Source of the DNA: Carex sylvatica | Lineage: Eukaryota > Streptophyta > Magnoliopsida > Poales > Cyperaceae | NCBI GenBank assembly: GCA_964058845.1 | Contig: CAXKVR010000093.1 | Span: 248,001 to 312,000 of the forward strand | Length of the DNA: 64,000 nucleotides | Direction of reading: 5' to 3' | In this document: piece after piece, positions 12,008 to 22,744 of the stretch | How the letters are laid out: every line of letters begins with the position of its first letter | Numbering within the stretch: the first letter of the stretch is position 1 | Translations under genes and position numbers: made by a program | The notes under the pieces: generated by a model | What the model saw: the letters and a program-made list of their open reading frames with translations, nothing else | Database searches by the model: none | What the model was told of the DNA's origin: nothing

Positions 12008-13450
12008 TCATTGGTTTCCAGCTGCCCTATTGATCGATTGCACAAACTGTAGGAAGCTCTCCTTGGAAGAGCCTCCTTCCTCATCCCATGCCTTGTTCAT
12101 CACATTTCCATATTCCTTGGCTCGTCTTCTAAATTCCATGCCCTTCACATTGGGGCCCATCATCAAATCCACCACCTCCTCTACCTTCGCCTTTGTCGGC
12201 CCTGAGCTTTCCGTCATGCCTCTTGCGAGTTCAATACCCAAACCAACCTCGATCAACATCATTGAATTGAATATTTGTTCAGCAGCGAGTGGCCAACCGA
12301 TGATCGGTACTCCATTGTTAATGCTCTCAAGTATTGAGTTCCATCCGCAGTGGCTAAGGAATGCTGCAGTCGATATGTGGCCAAGAATTTTTAATTGTGG
12401 GGCCCACCCGTGAATGAGTAGTCCTGTGTTTTTTTGCTGGATCCTGTCCTTGAAGCCATGAGGTAGCCATTCATCTCTGAACCCACCCCTCGGATCATAT
12501 CCAATTGGAGGCCTGATGACCCAAATAAAAGAGCAACTGCTGCCCTCAAGTCCCTGTGCCAGATGCATCATTTGTTCATGCTGTATACTGTTTTGTGACC
12601 CAAAAGAAATGTAAAGCACTGATGCTGGCGGTTGCGAGTCTAAAAATGTCACGATTGTAGTTTCATCCTCAAATTTGGAAGAAGATGGTTGATTGGCCAG
12701 AGCTAGCAGTGGACCAATAGGCCAGATTGGAAATTTGAAGGTTTTTCTAAGCATACCTAGACCAAGCAGTTCAAACTCTTCAACAGTATTTATCACCATT
12801 GCATCGGTCTTGTGCAAAAATCTGATCTGCCTATTTTCAAATTGAGACCATTCATCCGTACCATCTGCTTCTAGGATAAACTTTGGCAGTTGCGATCGGT
12901 CCATTATAATCTCTGGATATTCTGGCAGGGAGAATCTATTGCTTTCTGTCAGTGTATGAGGAAGGTTCAACCACAGAGACAAAAACACTGCCCCTCCAAA
13001 TGCACCCATGGTAAAAAAGGTAGTATGAAAGACTTTGTACTTGTGCGCTATATCAACCGTCCAACCACAGAAAAAGTCGGTCACGATGCACAAGGGGGCA
13101 TGATTTGACTCATTCGATAGGAGACTAGAAATGAAATCATCAAAAGCAGAGTAGAGTGTTTCGGTAGCTTTAAAGAAGGTGATGAATTGGGTTATAGGGA
13201 TGTCAGCAAAAGATTTGGCACTGGCTGGAAGGCCATGATCAGCAGGGTAAAACGGGAGGGAATGGAACTGGAGACGCGAATCGGGAGGAAGGAAAGATCG
13301 GATCGAACTTATGTGAGGAGTGGTAGAGGCGAGTGTTATGGTCAAACTCGGCTGGTAATGGTGGAGTCGAGCTGCGAGGGAGAGGAAAGGGTAGGTGTGG
13401 CCTTGGGCTGGAAATATGAATAGAACTACATGAGTATGTGGTTTTTCCAT
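12008..13450 (-). CDS. UDP-glycosyltransferase, UGT92-like (copy A)
   Basis: Family-1 plant glycosyltransferase (GT1, GT-B fold), expected to move glucose from UDP-glucose to a small-molecule acceptor in the cytosol. I start it at the ATG at 13450 (MEKPHTHVV), giving 480 residues; the in-frame upstream codon is TTG, not ATG. Visible features are FPAQGH with catalytic His18, VTDFFCGW with Asp125 as the probable partner, SFGSQ near 283-286, and the full 44-residue PSPG box W349-Q392 including HCGWNS and ending AAEQ. Gln as the last PSPG residue is usual for UDP-glucose users. Single exon, no signal peptide, no breaks. Nine residue differences separate it from 54136-55578. The UGT92 placement rests on the style of the N-terminus and PSPG box from memory, so treat the subfamily as likely; the acceptor is unknown. 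Confidence 0.93.
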   Translation of the reverse strand: MEKPHTHVVLFIFPAQGHTYPFLSLAARLHHYQPSLTITLASTTPHISSIRSFLPPDSRLQFHSLPFYPADHGLPASAKSFADIPITQFITFFKATETLYSAFDDFISSLLSNESNHAPLCIVTDFFCGWTVDIAHKYKVFHTTFFTMGAFGGAVFLSLWLNLPHTLTESNRFSLPEYPEIIMDRSQLPKFILEADGTDEWSQFENRQIRFLHKTDAMVINTVEEFELLGLGMLRKTFKFPIWPIGPLLALANQPSSSKFEDETTIVTFLDSQPPASVLYISFGSQNSIQHEQMMHLAQGLEGSSCSFIWVIRPPIGYDPRGGFRDEWLPHGFKDRIQQKNTGLLIHGWAPQLKILGHISTAAFLSHCGWNSILESINNGVPIIGWPLAAEQIFNSMMLIEVGLGIELARGMTESSGPTKAKVEEVVDLMMGPNVKGMEFRRRAKEYGNVMNKAWDEEGGSSKESFLQFVQSINRAAGNQ

Positions 13451-13537
13451 GGAGAAGGAGAAGACGCGCAAGGTGTAACACCAAGAAAGAATTAATACAC
13501 TTGAAATGTGCCAATTTAAAATTTGTTAAGAATGTAA

Positions 13538-13545
13538 CTATATAG
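13538..13545 (-). promoter_or_regulatory. Possible TATA element of UGT92-like copy A
   Basis: ctatatag lies about 90 bases upstream of the ATG on the minus strand, identical to the element before the other two UGT92-like copies. Suggestive by position only. Confidence 0.35.
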
Positions 13546-13688
13546 TTTTTCTGAAATTTATCTTAGATAGGTGTACATCTTGAAAGTGATGAAATAGTGG
13601 CCAAACATTAGAGATATATATGTATTTACTGAACATAAATTGCTTTCGTCTGCAGCAATTTATATCTGCAATACTCCCAGCTAAAAGG

Positions 13689-13784
13689 AAATAAATCTGC
13701 TGTGATTCTAAAGGATTGCAGGAACCCTGCGATTCCATATCTACCCCTTCATCTTTCTTGAGATTCGTGCAGAGAAAATAACTG
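13689..13784. mobile_element. Truncated GGAAATAAATCTGC MITE in the UGT92 copy A promoter
   Basis: It starts with aaataaatctgctgtg and follows the first half of the full-length MITE at 53710-53899 in reverse complement up to gaaaataactg, where it is cut and joins tatctgtatctctc, shared with 22380 and 25640. The truncation marks a rearrangement breakpoint about 240-340 bases upstream of the gene. Confidence 0.7.
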
Positions 13785-14340
13785 TATCTGTATCTCTCAA
13801 GTATTTCACAGCGTGAGATAATTAGCTGATTCAAATATGTTACGTTACGAAAATTTTACAATTAATTTTTAAATATTTTAAAAACAAGAATCGAAAATCG
13901 TGCTGACGAAATATAAATTTAAATTTGAAATAATGTTTCGCTAGATAAGAAAGTCCAATGTTGACTTTAAAATACATCCTGAGTTTGTTAAAAATCGAAA
14001 CAGCATTGAAAATACGAAGTTCTGGACCTTTATAGGTCCAGCGCGGATGGTTGATCCGCACTGACTCCAGTTTCCTTTCAAATTGTGTTCTGTAATCTTC
14101 TAGTGCGTCCGCACTAATAAATTCTGTATTGGCTGAATTTTTTCGAAATCTGACCAAGTCCTGAGTGTAGGTGTCTTGACCCGCACTGAAATTCAATGTG
14201 GATGCATTAGGCTCGGACTTTTCTTGTTCAGTGCCGTTTTCATGAAAATTTGACTAAGTACTGAGTGCGTTCGCACTGTACGTGAGTACGTCTGCACTGG
14301 AGTATTTTTCTGTATTGTTTTGAACTACCAAAATTCTGTC
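13785..14340. repeat. LTR-derived block shared with 25640-26240
   Basis: The sequence from ctgattcaaat and tacgaaaattttacaatt onward, including several agtgcgtccgcact-type palindromic motifs, is repeated in the same order at 25690-26240. It is the left end of the long LTR described there, truncated at about 14340. The open frames inside it do not resemble proteins. Confidence 0.7.
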
Positions 14341-15697
14341 AAGCACATATTAATATGGAGAACAAGATGAACGGTTCCAATCGACTTTTTGAGTTTTGAA
14401 ATTTCAAATTTGAACTGTAAGCACTTCGGTCCATATGCTTCCGAAAGCATATTAGTCACTCTCTCTCTATATATATATATAAGGAGGGTTCCAATGTCTC
14501 ATGTCTTTCATACCTTATCATAACTCATATATATATATGAGTTGGGTTATAGTGAGTTGCGAAATAAGATTCTTGTTTTAATTCACGTTTATATCTTCGT
14601 TTTCAAAATTCAAGAAACCGATCATCTAATGTTTGATGCCCAAACATTTTACATTTTTTGGATATATGTTTACTATTTTTTAGATGCATTATGAACCATA
14701 AAAAAATAATGATTTAAAAAAATTATAAATAAATAGTAAAAGAAGGGTCTGAGTTGTCTTCGCAACTCAGTATAAATCCATCTATATTTAGTGAGATGTC
14801 TCGCTAAAATATCTCCGCATTTGTAGAAGCGTACCTACTTCGAACAGTTTCTAAACTATTTGATACAAATATATAAACCGATCAATTCTGTAGAAACAGT
14901 CCGAATATATATATATTTTAAGTGCAGTTATTATATTAATTTGTCCAATAGTACGGACCAATATGTTTATATTCTTCCGTACTATGAAAAAATATTTGTA
15001 TTTTAAAGTTCAAACATTTGACCTAAACTGTTAAACACGACCTTCATTCATATGAAAAGGTACTCTTGTAGATTAAATTTTTTTATAAAGTTTTTACGCA
15101 GATATATAGTGGCACTATCAACTCTTTGAAATTAAGTGGGTAAAAGGAGGCCGAATCTTGCTTCCTATGAGCCCGGCTTACACTTGCAACTGTTTGTTCC
15201 TTTGCATTGTGCATTCAACCGGCATTACGCTTCTGTCTGCTAAAGGGTTTGGGGACACCTGTGGTATTATTGCAGAGACCGTGCGCACGAGAAAACCGAA
15301 ATAGGGACTGAACTTGAATGGAACAGATTTTTGGTGGGGTACACCGGGATTGGAGGCGTATGTGTCGATGAATAGTGATGGTGATGTGATGATGACAGCT
15401 GGGAAGGAGAAAGGCAGTGTGCATATTACATTGGCGCTCAAGGAAGACATACATGGATGCGTTCATTTGTCCGTTTTGAAAGAGGGTTGCAAGAGACACT
15501 AGTTGCTAGCAAAGAGGCCAAGCTTCGGTCTTGAACTCGATATATTTATCATAAATTTAGTTTGATATCAATGATGTATGGGAAATTTTGTTTGGAAATT
15601 AACATGGAAGATGTTGGATGTTATAAATTAAAGATTGCCACACTCAGCATTTGAGTTGACAGTATTACATGTTTTGTTCATAACAGCAAGGTTATCA
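14341..15697. repeat. Direct duplicate of 23095-24345, with MITE and microsatellite sequence
   Basis: From the tctctctctata microsatellite and aaggagggttcc onward the order of segments matches 23095-24345: a MITE-like piece bounded by gagttgggttat and actcagtataaatcc, then AT-rich DNA, then the BAHD fragment. At 15697 the match ends and switches to the block shared with 45440. Positions 14341-14460 are an inverted match to 28945-29050. Confidence 0.75.
15208..15502 (+). pseudogene. BAHD acyltransferase C-terminal fragment (copy 1)
   Basis: One plus-strand frame reads LLSAKGFGDTCGIIAETVR, a stop, then NGTDFWWGTPG...MNSDGDVMMTAGKEKGSVHI and a stop after CKRH. In BAHD acyltransferases a GFG..AAE.I..AIR helix is followed about 90 residues later by the structural DFGWG motif and a C-terminal strand. 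Here the two are only about 20 residues apart, DFGWG has become DFWWG, and no start or HXXXD region is present. It is therefore a decayed fragment with an internal deletion. Family assignment rests on these motifs only. Confidence 0.55.
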
Positions 15698-15929
15698 CCT
15701 AAGGATTTGGTGAAACCTTTCTTGAAAAACTATATATGAATTTGATTTGATTTGAATCAGCTGTGCTTTTTTTTTCCTTTCTGGAGTCGGAAATGATTGT
15801 TGTTTGGTCTATTTATTCTCTTGTATTCACTATTGATTTGTATTTATTATGATGGAATCTATCGTAGTGTCACACAGTCACAGGGACCACATGAAGACAA
15901 AAAACATTATTTGATGGGGTAAAGAGAAC

Positions 15930-16164
15930 CATGTTTGGTTGTGGAGTAAGAGGTGGAATGAATCCCTTATTTCACGTTTAAGGAGTCAAACAAAGAGTAA
16001 AATAGAAAGAGTAAGATGGAGTAAGAAGTGAGCTAAATCGGAGTAACTTACTTCATTTAGAGAGAGGTGGTTTAACTTACTCCACCAAACATGATTAACT
16101 TACTCGATCTTAGCTTGAAATAAACAATTTACTCCGATTTAAAGTTACTCCACAGTCAAACATG
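15930..16164. mobile_element. MITE with CATGTTTGG termini
   Basis: The left end reads catgtttggttgtggagtaa and the reverse complement of the right end reads catgtttgactgtggagtaa, an inverted repeat of about 20 bp with two mismatches. The interior is rich in agtaa/ttactc repeats. About 235 bp; the second copy lies at 45674-45903. The superfamily cannot be settled without a clear target duplication. Confidence 0.65.
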
Positions 16165-16508
16165 ATCAAAGGTAAAGCTGCACTAATATATGATACTGTC
16201 ACACGGACAATAGGAACCACAAGGACCACAGGAACCACAAGGACCACAAGGACCACTTCAATAAAATTAACCATAAAGGTCCTCAATCAATGAATTTTGA
16301 TATCTAAGTATCATGATAAATAAAACAAAATTAATGGAGCATCTACTTTCTTTTGTTAAATGTTTCTAGTGCTGTCAAATTAAACATTGATTAGCGTATT
16401 GTGTTGGGTGTTATTTTTTCCTACCTAAATTCTCAAATACCAAGTTTCTTGTTATGGTTGTTTGAGAAGATATTACAAAATGTAAATTCATTATGGATAT
16501 TTATACTT

Positions 16509-16686
16509 TTTTTTAGACGAGAAAGGTGAAGGTCATGCCTTCAGATTTCATTAAAAGAGACACCAGTGGTGTCAGTTTTACAGAGTCTGAAATTTTGTTT
16601 TTGAAAATAAAAGAAAAAGAAAATTACAATCAAATAACCATAAGTTAATAACATCCTGGTGTGCTATGTCCTTTTCTGGAATTCTC
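16509..16686 (-). mobile_element. Short retroposon (LINE 3' end or SINE), 178 bp
   Basis: The insertion begins on the plus strand with a run of T, so it is a minus-strand copy with an A tail. It is flanked by a perfect 15-bp duplication, tggatatttatactt, at 16494-16508 and 16687-16701. The duplicate block at 46235-46255 has a single copy of this site with no insertion. Long duplication plus A tail indicates target-primed reverse transcription. Confidence 0.85.
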
Positions 16687-18078
16687 TGGATATTTATACT
16701 TGGTACTTTATTGAAAAGTGTGATCCAAGAAACTTTTTTTTTTCTATAGAAAATATTATAAAAGAAGATAGAAAAGCAGAGACAGTACGGTAGGATTCAT
16801 CAGTAGAAGGATCAATAGAATTACCGATCCAAAAATTTCAAAGTTTGAATCGAAAGGAATATTTTTACCGATCTAATTCTCAATTTTTTTATTTTTATAT
16901 TAAAATATGTTGTCGGTCCACTATATGCATAATAAACAACATATTTGTTCCATTTTTGTCGCAAGATGAAAAGGATGGCCCCATTTTTTGGGTGATGTAT
17001 GAATTAAATACTTTTGTTGTCTCTTTCTGTCATAGTTTACAGATTGGTACATAATTTATTGGAGTGGGGACGGGTTCAATTGTACAAATTAATTTGGGGT
17101 TCCGTTTGTTGGAGTCCAAATCGTTGGGTCAGGAGGAGACATCAGCACTTATTAAGAAACATCAGGAAATTTACAATAAATTTGCGGACCCGGTTGTTAA
17201 GAAACATCAGCACTTAATTATTTGATTTAGAAATTATGTCAGTGTTTAATTATATATGAGTCCATATCCTCTTAAGATTTTAGAATATTTTGTTACCTAA
17301 GGTGATGATATGAATTCGGGTTCTAGTCATGTCCAATGTCTGCGTAGCTATTATTTTAAATTAGGAGCGTTAATTATTTGCATCTTTTTATTTGTTTAAC
17401 TGATCAATACTGTTACGCCTTAGATAACTAGTATGGGTAAAAAAAAAATATTCCGTTAACTATATATAGTACGGGTAAGGATAGAATGCTTTCGTTAATG
17501 AGTTAAAAAGTTTTGATGGCCGCCACTCACTCTACGTTTTTCATTCCTGGTAGTCTTCATTCCCGATACAGCACCAGTTCTATCTCTCGGTTGTACCTTC
17601 TTGAGCGGAGAAAGAATGAGAGAGGGGAGAGGAACTGAGGCGAGCAGAGCCGATCGAAATCGAAAGTGCAGTATCATTAAAATTTGGAGCGTAGAGTCTC
17701 CATCTCAATTGGAGTGCGATAGTGAGCAGATCCGGCCATTGTCGGACCGCAGTGGCGGTCGATAAAATGGATTCGGTTATGGAGCGAGATGACGATTAAA
17801 GTATTACAGTGATCAAGATCTCAATTGGAGCGTGACAATAAATAGATCCGGTTGCCGTCATAATGTGACAACAGTCGACGAAGCGAATCCGGTCGTGGTG
17901 CGAGATGAGGATTAGAATTCTTAACTATATTTTATGAGAATAAAAGAATAAATTTAGGAATTACGTCATTTAAGGCCATTAACCTTAAAAAAAAAGTATG
18001 GATAAGAGTAGAATTATTAAAAGAAAATATATATATACACACATAGGCAGATCCAAGAAGGGTCAGGGATAGGCAAGT

Positions 18079-18737
18079 CACTACTAGAATTCACACTATT
18101 TTCATAGGTAGCATACCTTAGTACCAAAGAGAGGAAGGACTCTTGGAAATAAAATAGTTTTTGCTGATACATACAATAATTTCCAACGGTGGGCCCTTGA
18201 AAATAGTTGCCTATGGAAATTCCCCCTGCCTGCCTATGGAAATGTTTCTTATCCATCCTTGGAAATGATTTTGCATGACCCATTACCCTCTATACAGACA
18301 TAATACTATATTTAATTGATAGCCCATGGAAATACCTCACACCATGCCTTTGGAAATACTTTGAAAATAGTGAGATATATTATTTCCAAGAGCCACTCTT
18401 GAAAATGTATTTCTCAGACCATTTATATTATTTTATATTGAAGGCTCATGGAAATACTGGATCACTATGCTCTTGAAAATATTTTATTGATTCAGTTTAT
18501 ATTATTTTATAATTGAAATTATTATTTCCAAAAGACTACCATTAGAAATGTTAAGTCACTAGAGACAAACGTTTATGTTTATTTGAGATCTCCCTTTGTA
18601 GCAATAAAAATAAATCACACTAGCAAGTACTTAATTGTGATATATAAAATGAAACATTATAAATTAAAAATATAAATTTTGGTATTTAAACTAAGCAAAT
18701 CTATTTAATTTAGATACAAAACATTTTCATAAATACA
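18079..18737 (+). mobile_element. CACTA element, left terminal portion
   Basis: It begins with CACTACTAGAATTCACAC, and the next 500 bases contain many ttggaaat / atttccaa repeats, a CACTA subterminal pattern. Positions 18384-18737 match 48583-48928. The matching right terminus is at 50195-50221 in the other block, where the left end is missing; no right terminus is visible in this copy. Confidence 0.65.
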
Positions 18738-19800
18738 AGCAATATATAAGATCTTCCTTTGAAAGACACTTGTGTCCTCCTGCAATATATGTAAACACAT
18801 GAGTGTTACTAAATGATTAAAATTAGTTACAATTACTAAACAGTGATAATAATTAGCAAACAGACTCTTGTGTTTGATCTACAACTTCAAGATAATTTAG
18901 GGATAATAATTAAGACTCTGTTGAAGATAAAATTCATTATTAATTAAGAGGCCATTACCACGCAATTCTAGTCGATGTTTGGTAGATTTGGAGAAACTTC
19001 ATTTTACAAGGTCTTTCTAAATGATGTTAGGTAGTTCTCAGATTTTTCTCACATTTTTAAGAAATTTATTCATATGGTTTATGTTCAATTTTGCAACAAC
19101 AATCCAGCAGTTCATGATTTTTCTGACAACCTGATTTGTTATTTTCATACCGGACAAACTACTACACTAAATTTTTTGTTCTTTTTATTGAAATGTGTAT
19201 GAAAACCTGATCTACATGTATATTTTATTGTGTGATTTTTGAAGATACATAAATCTGACTGGTAGAGTGATTTCTAAAGTGAAAATTGAGGTACTAGCTT
19301 TCTACCTTGCAGCAAATAACAGAAAAAAAAAAAAATTTTAAAACTGAGATTCAAAAATAGCTAGAAAATAGTAGAAAAATCCTAAAAATGCAAAGTTTAA
19401 TATCAAAATACTTGGAATGATGTGTTCTATAACACTGCAAACTGGCATGGCCTAGTTCTGTCCCTAGCTATTTCAGATTTTCTGATTTATCTTCATGGGC
19501 ATTTTGGAGTATGTTTGTACCAGTCATGCCTCGCATCCATTTACTTTATTTTGTCCAAAGGGTTTTGGATAGAGTCTTATTTCAAGTCAGGCATTAACTG
19601 TTGGATTAACGTTGAGATTCGTACGAATAGTTGAGATTCACAGAGCGATTTAAATTTGTGCGCTACCAAAATCGTCTCAACGAATCTTAATTTAATTTGA
19701 TCGAACGTATATAACTCGATTTTGAATAAAAAATTGATCCAATTTATTTTGTTCTTGTAAATGAATAAAACAATATGTTATTGATGCGCCAAAGTTACTT
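18738..19800. other. AT-rich intergenic DNA, no gene recognised
   Basis: No coding sequence supported. The 70-codon frame at 19422-19634 lacks recognisable motifs. The sequence may be interior or flank of the CACTA element to the left. From about 19800 it becomes similar to the UGT94 upstream region at 32410-32560. Confidence 0.4.
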
Positions 19801-19966
19801 TGTTTGTTATCAAGAAGAACCAACAAAATAAAGCAATGCCCGCTCTTTGACTACCGTCTGCCTAGAGCATACCGTTTATTCAAATCCCTAGGCGCATGTG
19901 ATGCCGGCCTAGTTGTGCAATTAGAACCGTTCATTAGAATAATATATATCCCATCACCATTTGTTA

Positions 19967-19978
19967 GATAAATATATA
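19967..19978 (+). promoter_or_regulatory. Possible TATA box of UGT94-like copy 1
   Basis: gataaatatata lies 27-38 bases before the ATG. The inverted paralogue has a similar ttagataaatatata element before its ATG. If used, the 5' leader would be very short, so an alternative upstream start is possible. Confidence 0.35.
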
Positions 19979-20004
19979 CATACTTCTCCTCATCTTTCTA
20001 GTCC

Positions 20005-21396
20005 ATGGATAACCCCAGAGAGAAGAGGATCAATGTTCTCATGCTTCCATGGCTTGCTCATGGCCATGCAAACCGTTACCTAGAGCTAGCCAAGAGGTTA
20101 ACCCAAGAGCTAAACAACCTCTCTATTCACTTTTGCTCGACCCCGATCATACTCGATTCCATACGAGATAATCTTCACCGGCATTCGACTGTTACAAGTC
20201 CGTCGAGCATAAACTTGGTCGAGATTCGGCTACTGGAAACAGAAGAACTACCACCTCATCTGCACACCACAAAACACTTACCGCTGCATTTGATTCCAGT
20301 ACTCACTCAAGCGTTCGCCCAGTCGGAAGAAACCTTCTCGCATCTTCTAGAAACTCTAAAACCTGACCTCCTCATATTTGACATCTTTCAACCATGGGCA
20401 GCAAATATCGCACGCCAACGCAACATCCCGGCTGTTGTGTACATTGGTTGTACCGTTGCGATGTCGTTGTGTGCTCATGATTATTTTGCACCTTCTAAAG
20501 ATTTCCCCTTCCCTGCAATCAAGTTAACCCAAGAAAATCGTAGACAAAGAACCGGACCACCCGAAGGAGATCAAGGTTATCGACATTTTCTAGAGCAAGT
20601 TGTGCTTTGCTGGCAGCTCTCTGACTTTATAATAGCCAGGTCTTTTCGAGAAATTGAGGCGAAGTACATCGACTACCTCTCGGCCCTTATCAGGAAGGAA
20701 CTGGTTCTGACGGGACCGTTGATTCCAGATGTCGGCAGTGTTTCTCCTGGAAATATCCAAGAAGAAGAGAAGGTCATGCAATGGTTAGACCAGAGAGAAC
20801 CGAGGTCCGTGGTGTTTGTTTCATTTGGTAGTGAGTGTTTCATGCCGTACAATGAAATGGAGCAACTCGCTCGAGGCTTGGAGCTCAGTGGTGCTTGCTT
20901 CATTTGGGTTGCTCGCTTTCCAAAGAACAATGATGAAAAGGGTAATGAATCGGCGAAGGCGCTGCTACATGGATTGGTAGAGAGGGTAGGTCCACAAAGG
21001 GGGCTTGTGATCACCTCATGGGCTCCACAACGAAAGATCTTGCTGCACCGCAACCTCGGTTCTTTTGTAACACACTGCGGTTGGAGCTCGTTAATCGAAG
21101 GTATGCAGGCCGGTGTTCCCATGTTAGCATTGCCAATGGATTGGGACCAACCGGTGAATGCCAAGCTGATAGTAGAGCTCGGCATCGGAATAGAAATCCC
21201 GCAACGTGGTCTCGGGAATTTTAAAGGGGAAGATGTTTTTGCATGCATTAAGCAAATTCTAGTGTCGGAGTATGGCGACCGTGTCAGGAAAAAAGCGGAG
21301 GACCTGGCGGACGTGATACGCAATCGAAAAGATGATGACATCCGAATTTTGGCTGACAAGATTCTGGGACTTGCTAGCAATCAGCAAACAGCATAG
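20005..21396 (+). CDS. UDP-glycosyltransferase, UGT94-like (copy 1)
   Basis: 463-residue family-1 glycosyltransferase in a single exon starting MDNPREKRINVLMLPWLAHG. Members with this RINVLMLPWLAHGH start belong to the UGT79/91/94 group, which typically adds a sugar to the sugar of a glycoside (chain extension) in the cytosol. Catalytic His21 sits in AHGH and the probable partner Asp126 in LLIFDIFQPW. The PSPG box is W339-Q382, with HCGWSS instead of the usual HCGWNS and ending MDWDQ. No signal peptide or breaks. A close paralogue lies inverted at 31007-32407. Compared with it, this copy lacks the proline-rich insertion near residue 68 and has a longer C-terminal tail (ASNQQTA). Donor is probably UDP-glucose; acceptor unknown. 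Confidence 0.93.
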   Translation: MDNPREKRINVLMLPWLAHGHANRYLELAKRLTQELNNLSIHFCSTPIILDSIRDNLHRHSTVTSPSSINLVEIRLLETEELPPHLHTTKHLPLHLIPVLTQAFAQSEETFSHLLETLKPDLLIFDIFQPWAANIARQRNIPAVVYIGCTVAMSLCAHDYFAPSKDFPFPAIKLTQENRRQRTGPPEGDQGYRHFLEQVVLCWQLSDFIIARSFREIEAKYIDYLSALIRKELVLTGPLIPDVGSVSPGNIQEEEKVMQWLDQREPRSVVFVSFGSECFMPYNEMEQLARGLELSGACFIWVARFPKNNDEKGNESAKALLHGLVERVGPQRGLVITSWAPQRKILLHRNLGSFVTHCGWSSLIEGMQAGVPMLALPMDWDQPVNAKLIVELGIGIEIPQRGLGNFKGEDVFACIKQILVSEYGDRVRKKAEDLADVIRNRKDDDIRILADKILGLASNQQTA

Positions 21397-22440
21397 GCAA
21401 AATCAGAAATATATTTCACCTATAGTTTGCACTGAAATGCTCTTGTTATATTTTTATCACCAAAAAAAAAAATATGTTCATCTATTGTGGTGTCTGTATT
21501 TGGCTCTATCTCCAGACTCCATGTATGTTTTCTTAATTATATAATTTATTTCTTGCAAACTGGATTCTGTTGTTTTCTTCAATGAATACGTACTTTTTTT
21601 TCACTAGCTGCACTAGAGAAGAGTTGTTACTAGTACAGTTTTGTATGAAGGAATTACAGAGCAATATATTCTTGTATAATTTTTAAATTTCCAATTTATG
21701 GAAATGAGGGAACCTCTAAGGTCATTGAGACAGAAAATGCGATCATATACAGCATATTATACACATATACGAAAAAAAATCATATTAATAGTGTGTAATG
21801 GGAGAAGCGTCCGCACGAAAAAAAAAACTCCAACATACACAAACAGTGTGAAAGTCTTGAAGCATGTCCCGAAGTGACAATTATTTGTACATGGTTGAAT
21901 AATACTAAACCGTCTACAGTTCTACTAGTTCATACGGAAACAAATCTGCTGTGATTCTTGAGAATCACAGGACTCTGCTTTTTCAAATCTATCTATTCAT
22001 TTGTTTTGAGATTTGTGCTTATAAAATAACAGATTTTGAGATTTGTGCATCTAATTAAAAAAATAGAGGGGTGGATGTGGAAAAGCAGAATCCTGTGATT
22101 CTCAGAATCACAGCAGATTTATTTTCAGTTCATTCACGGTAATTTATTTAGAAAACTGTGTATTGTTTTGCTTAGTTTTCAAATAGTACTGTTTTTTAGT
22201 TGAAGCCATCTACGATTCATTTGCACTCATCAGATACTGTCATCTCAATTCTTATTATATTTATGTAAATTTGTATAGAAAAAAAAATGGTTGGTAGGAA
22301 GGCAACAATAAACATCGTACTTAATGGAGCAGATCCTTTATTAGAGGGGCCATATATGCGTCTCTTTCGAAGTCTATATCTGTATCTCTCAAGTATTTCA
22401 CAGCGTGAGATGATTAGCTGATTCAAATGGACAATTCAAT
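21397..22440 (+). repeat. UGT94 3' flank, duplicated at 24727-25690
   Basis: From about 21465 (gttcatctattgtggtgtctg) to 22435 this matches 24727-25690 in direct orientation, although the second copy has no UGT94 gene next to it. It holds one full MITE (21936-22126) and ends in ctcaagtatttcacagcgtgag, which also occurs near 13800. No other gene. Confidence 0.8.
21936..22126. mobile_element. Mutator-like MITE, GGAAACAAATCTGC termini
   Basis: Inverted ends GGAAACAAATCTGCTGTG and, in reverse complement, gaaaataaatctgctgtg. The flanking 9-mers are agttcatac (21927-21935) and agttcattc (22127-22135), one mismatch. A 9-bp duplication is the Mutator signature. No coding capacity. Confidence 0.75.
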
Positions 22441-22465
22441 CATGTTGACTAACTGATGTCGCAAC

Positions 22466-22654
22466 ATAAATAAATCTGCTGTGATTCTAAAGGGATCGCA
22501 GACCCTGTGATTTCAAATCTAATTTTTTTTTTTTTGGAATGTACAAATTTTAACAACACTTATTTTTTATGCACGAATCTCTAGATAGATAAATGGATGG
22601 ATTTGATATAACAGGGTCCTGCAATCCCTTTAGAATCACAGCAGATTTATTTCC
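22466..22654. mobile_element. MITE of the same family, second local copy
   Basis: Ends read aaataaatctgctgtgatt and, in reverse complement, ggaaataaatctgctgtgatt. It includes a T12 run. The flanks do not give a clean 9-bp duplication, so one edge has probably been rearranged. The right half reappears at 28412-28503. Confidence 0.65.
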
Positions 22655-22744
22655 TTGAATGCAATCATGTGTGTGTGTATAGTGTGCGACTAATGTCATA
22701 ATATTATAATTTTTATCTAAGTTATAAATAATCAGTTTTTTGAG

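Larger units (their letters stand above)
15698..18000 (+). repeat. Direct duplicate of 45441-47690 (about 2.3 kb)
   Basis: Nearly collinear with 45441-47690. This copy has a 178-bp insertion (16509-16686) missing there and lacks the 163-bp CACTA MITE found there at 47057-47219. It includes a short tandem array of aggaccacaa-type units (about 16206-16258). Open frames at 16845, 17014 and 17495 are conserved between copies because the DNA is recent, and none resembles a known protein. Confidence 0.85.

Noticed and set aside
13451..13471. Seven extra N-terminal residues on UGT92 copy A (and at 54115-54135 and 5520-5540)
   Set aside because: The upstream codon is TTG. The ATG of MEKP is the conventional start and matches the usual N-terminus length of family-1 UGTs.
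20673..21380. Long open frame opposite UGT94 copy 1 (235 codons)
   Set aside because: Antisense shadow of a well-supported gene with no recognisable domain; similar antisense frames lie opposite the other UGTs and the gag ORF.
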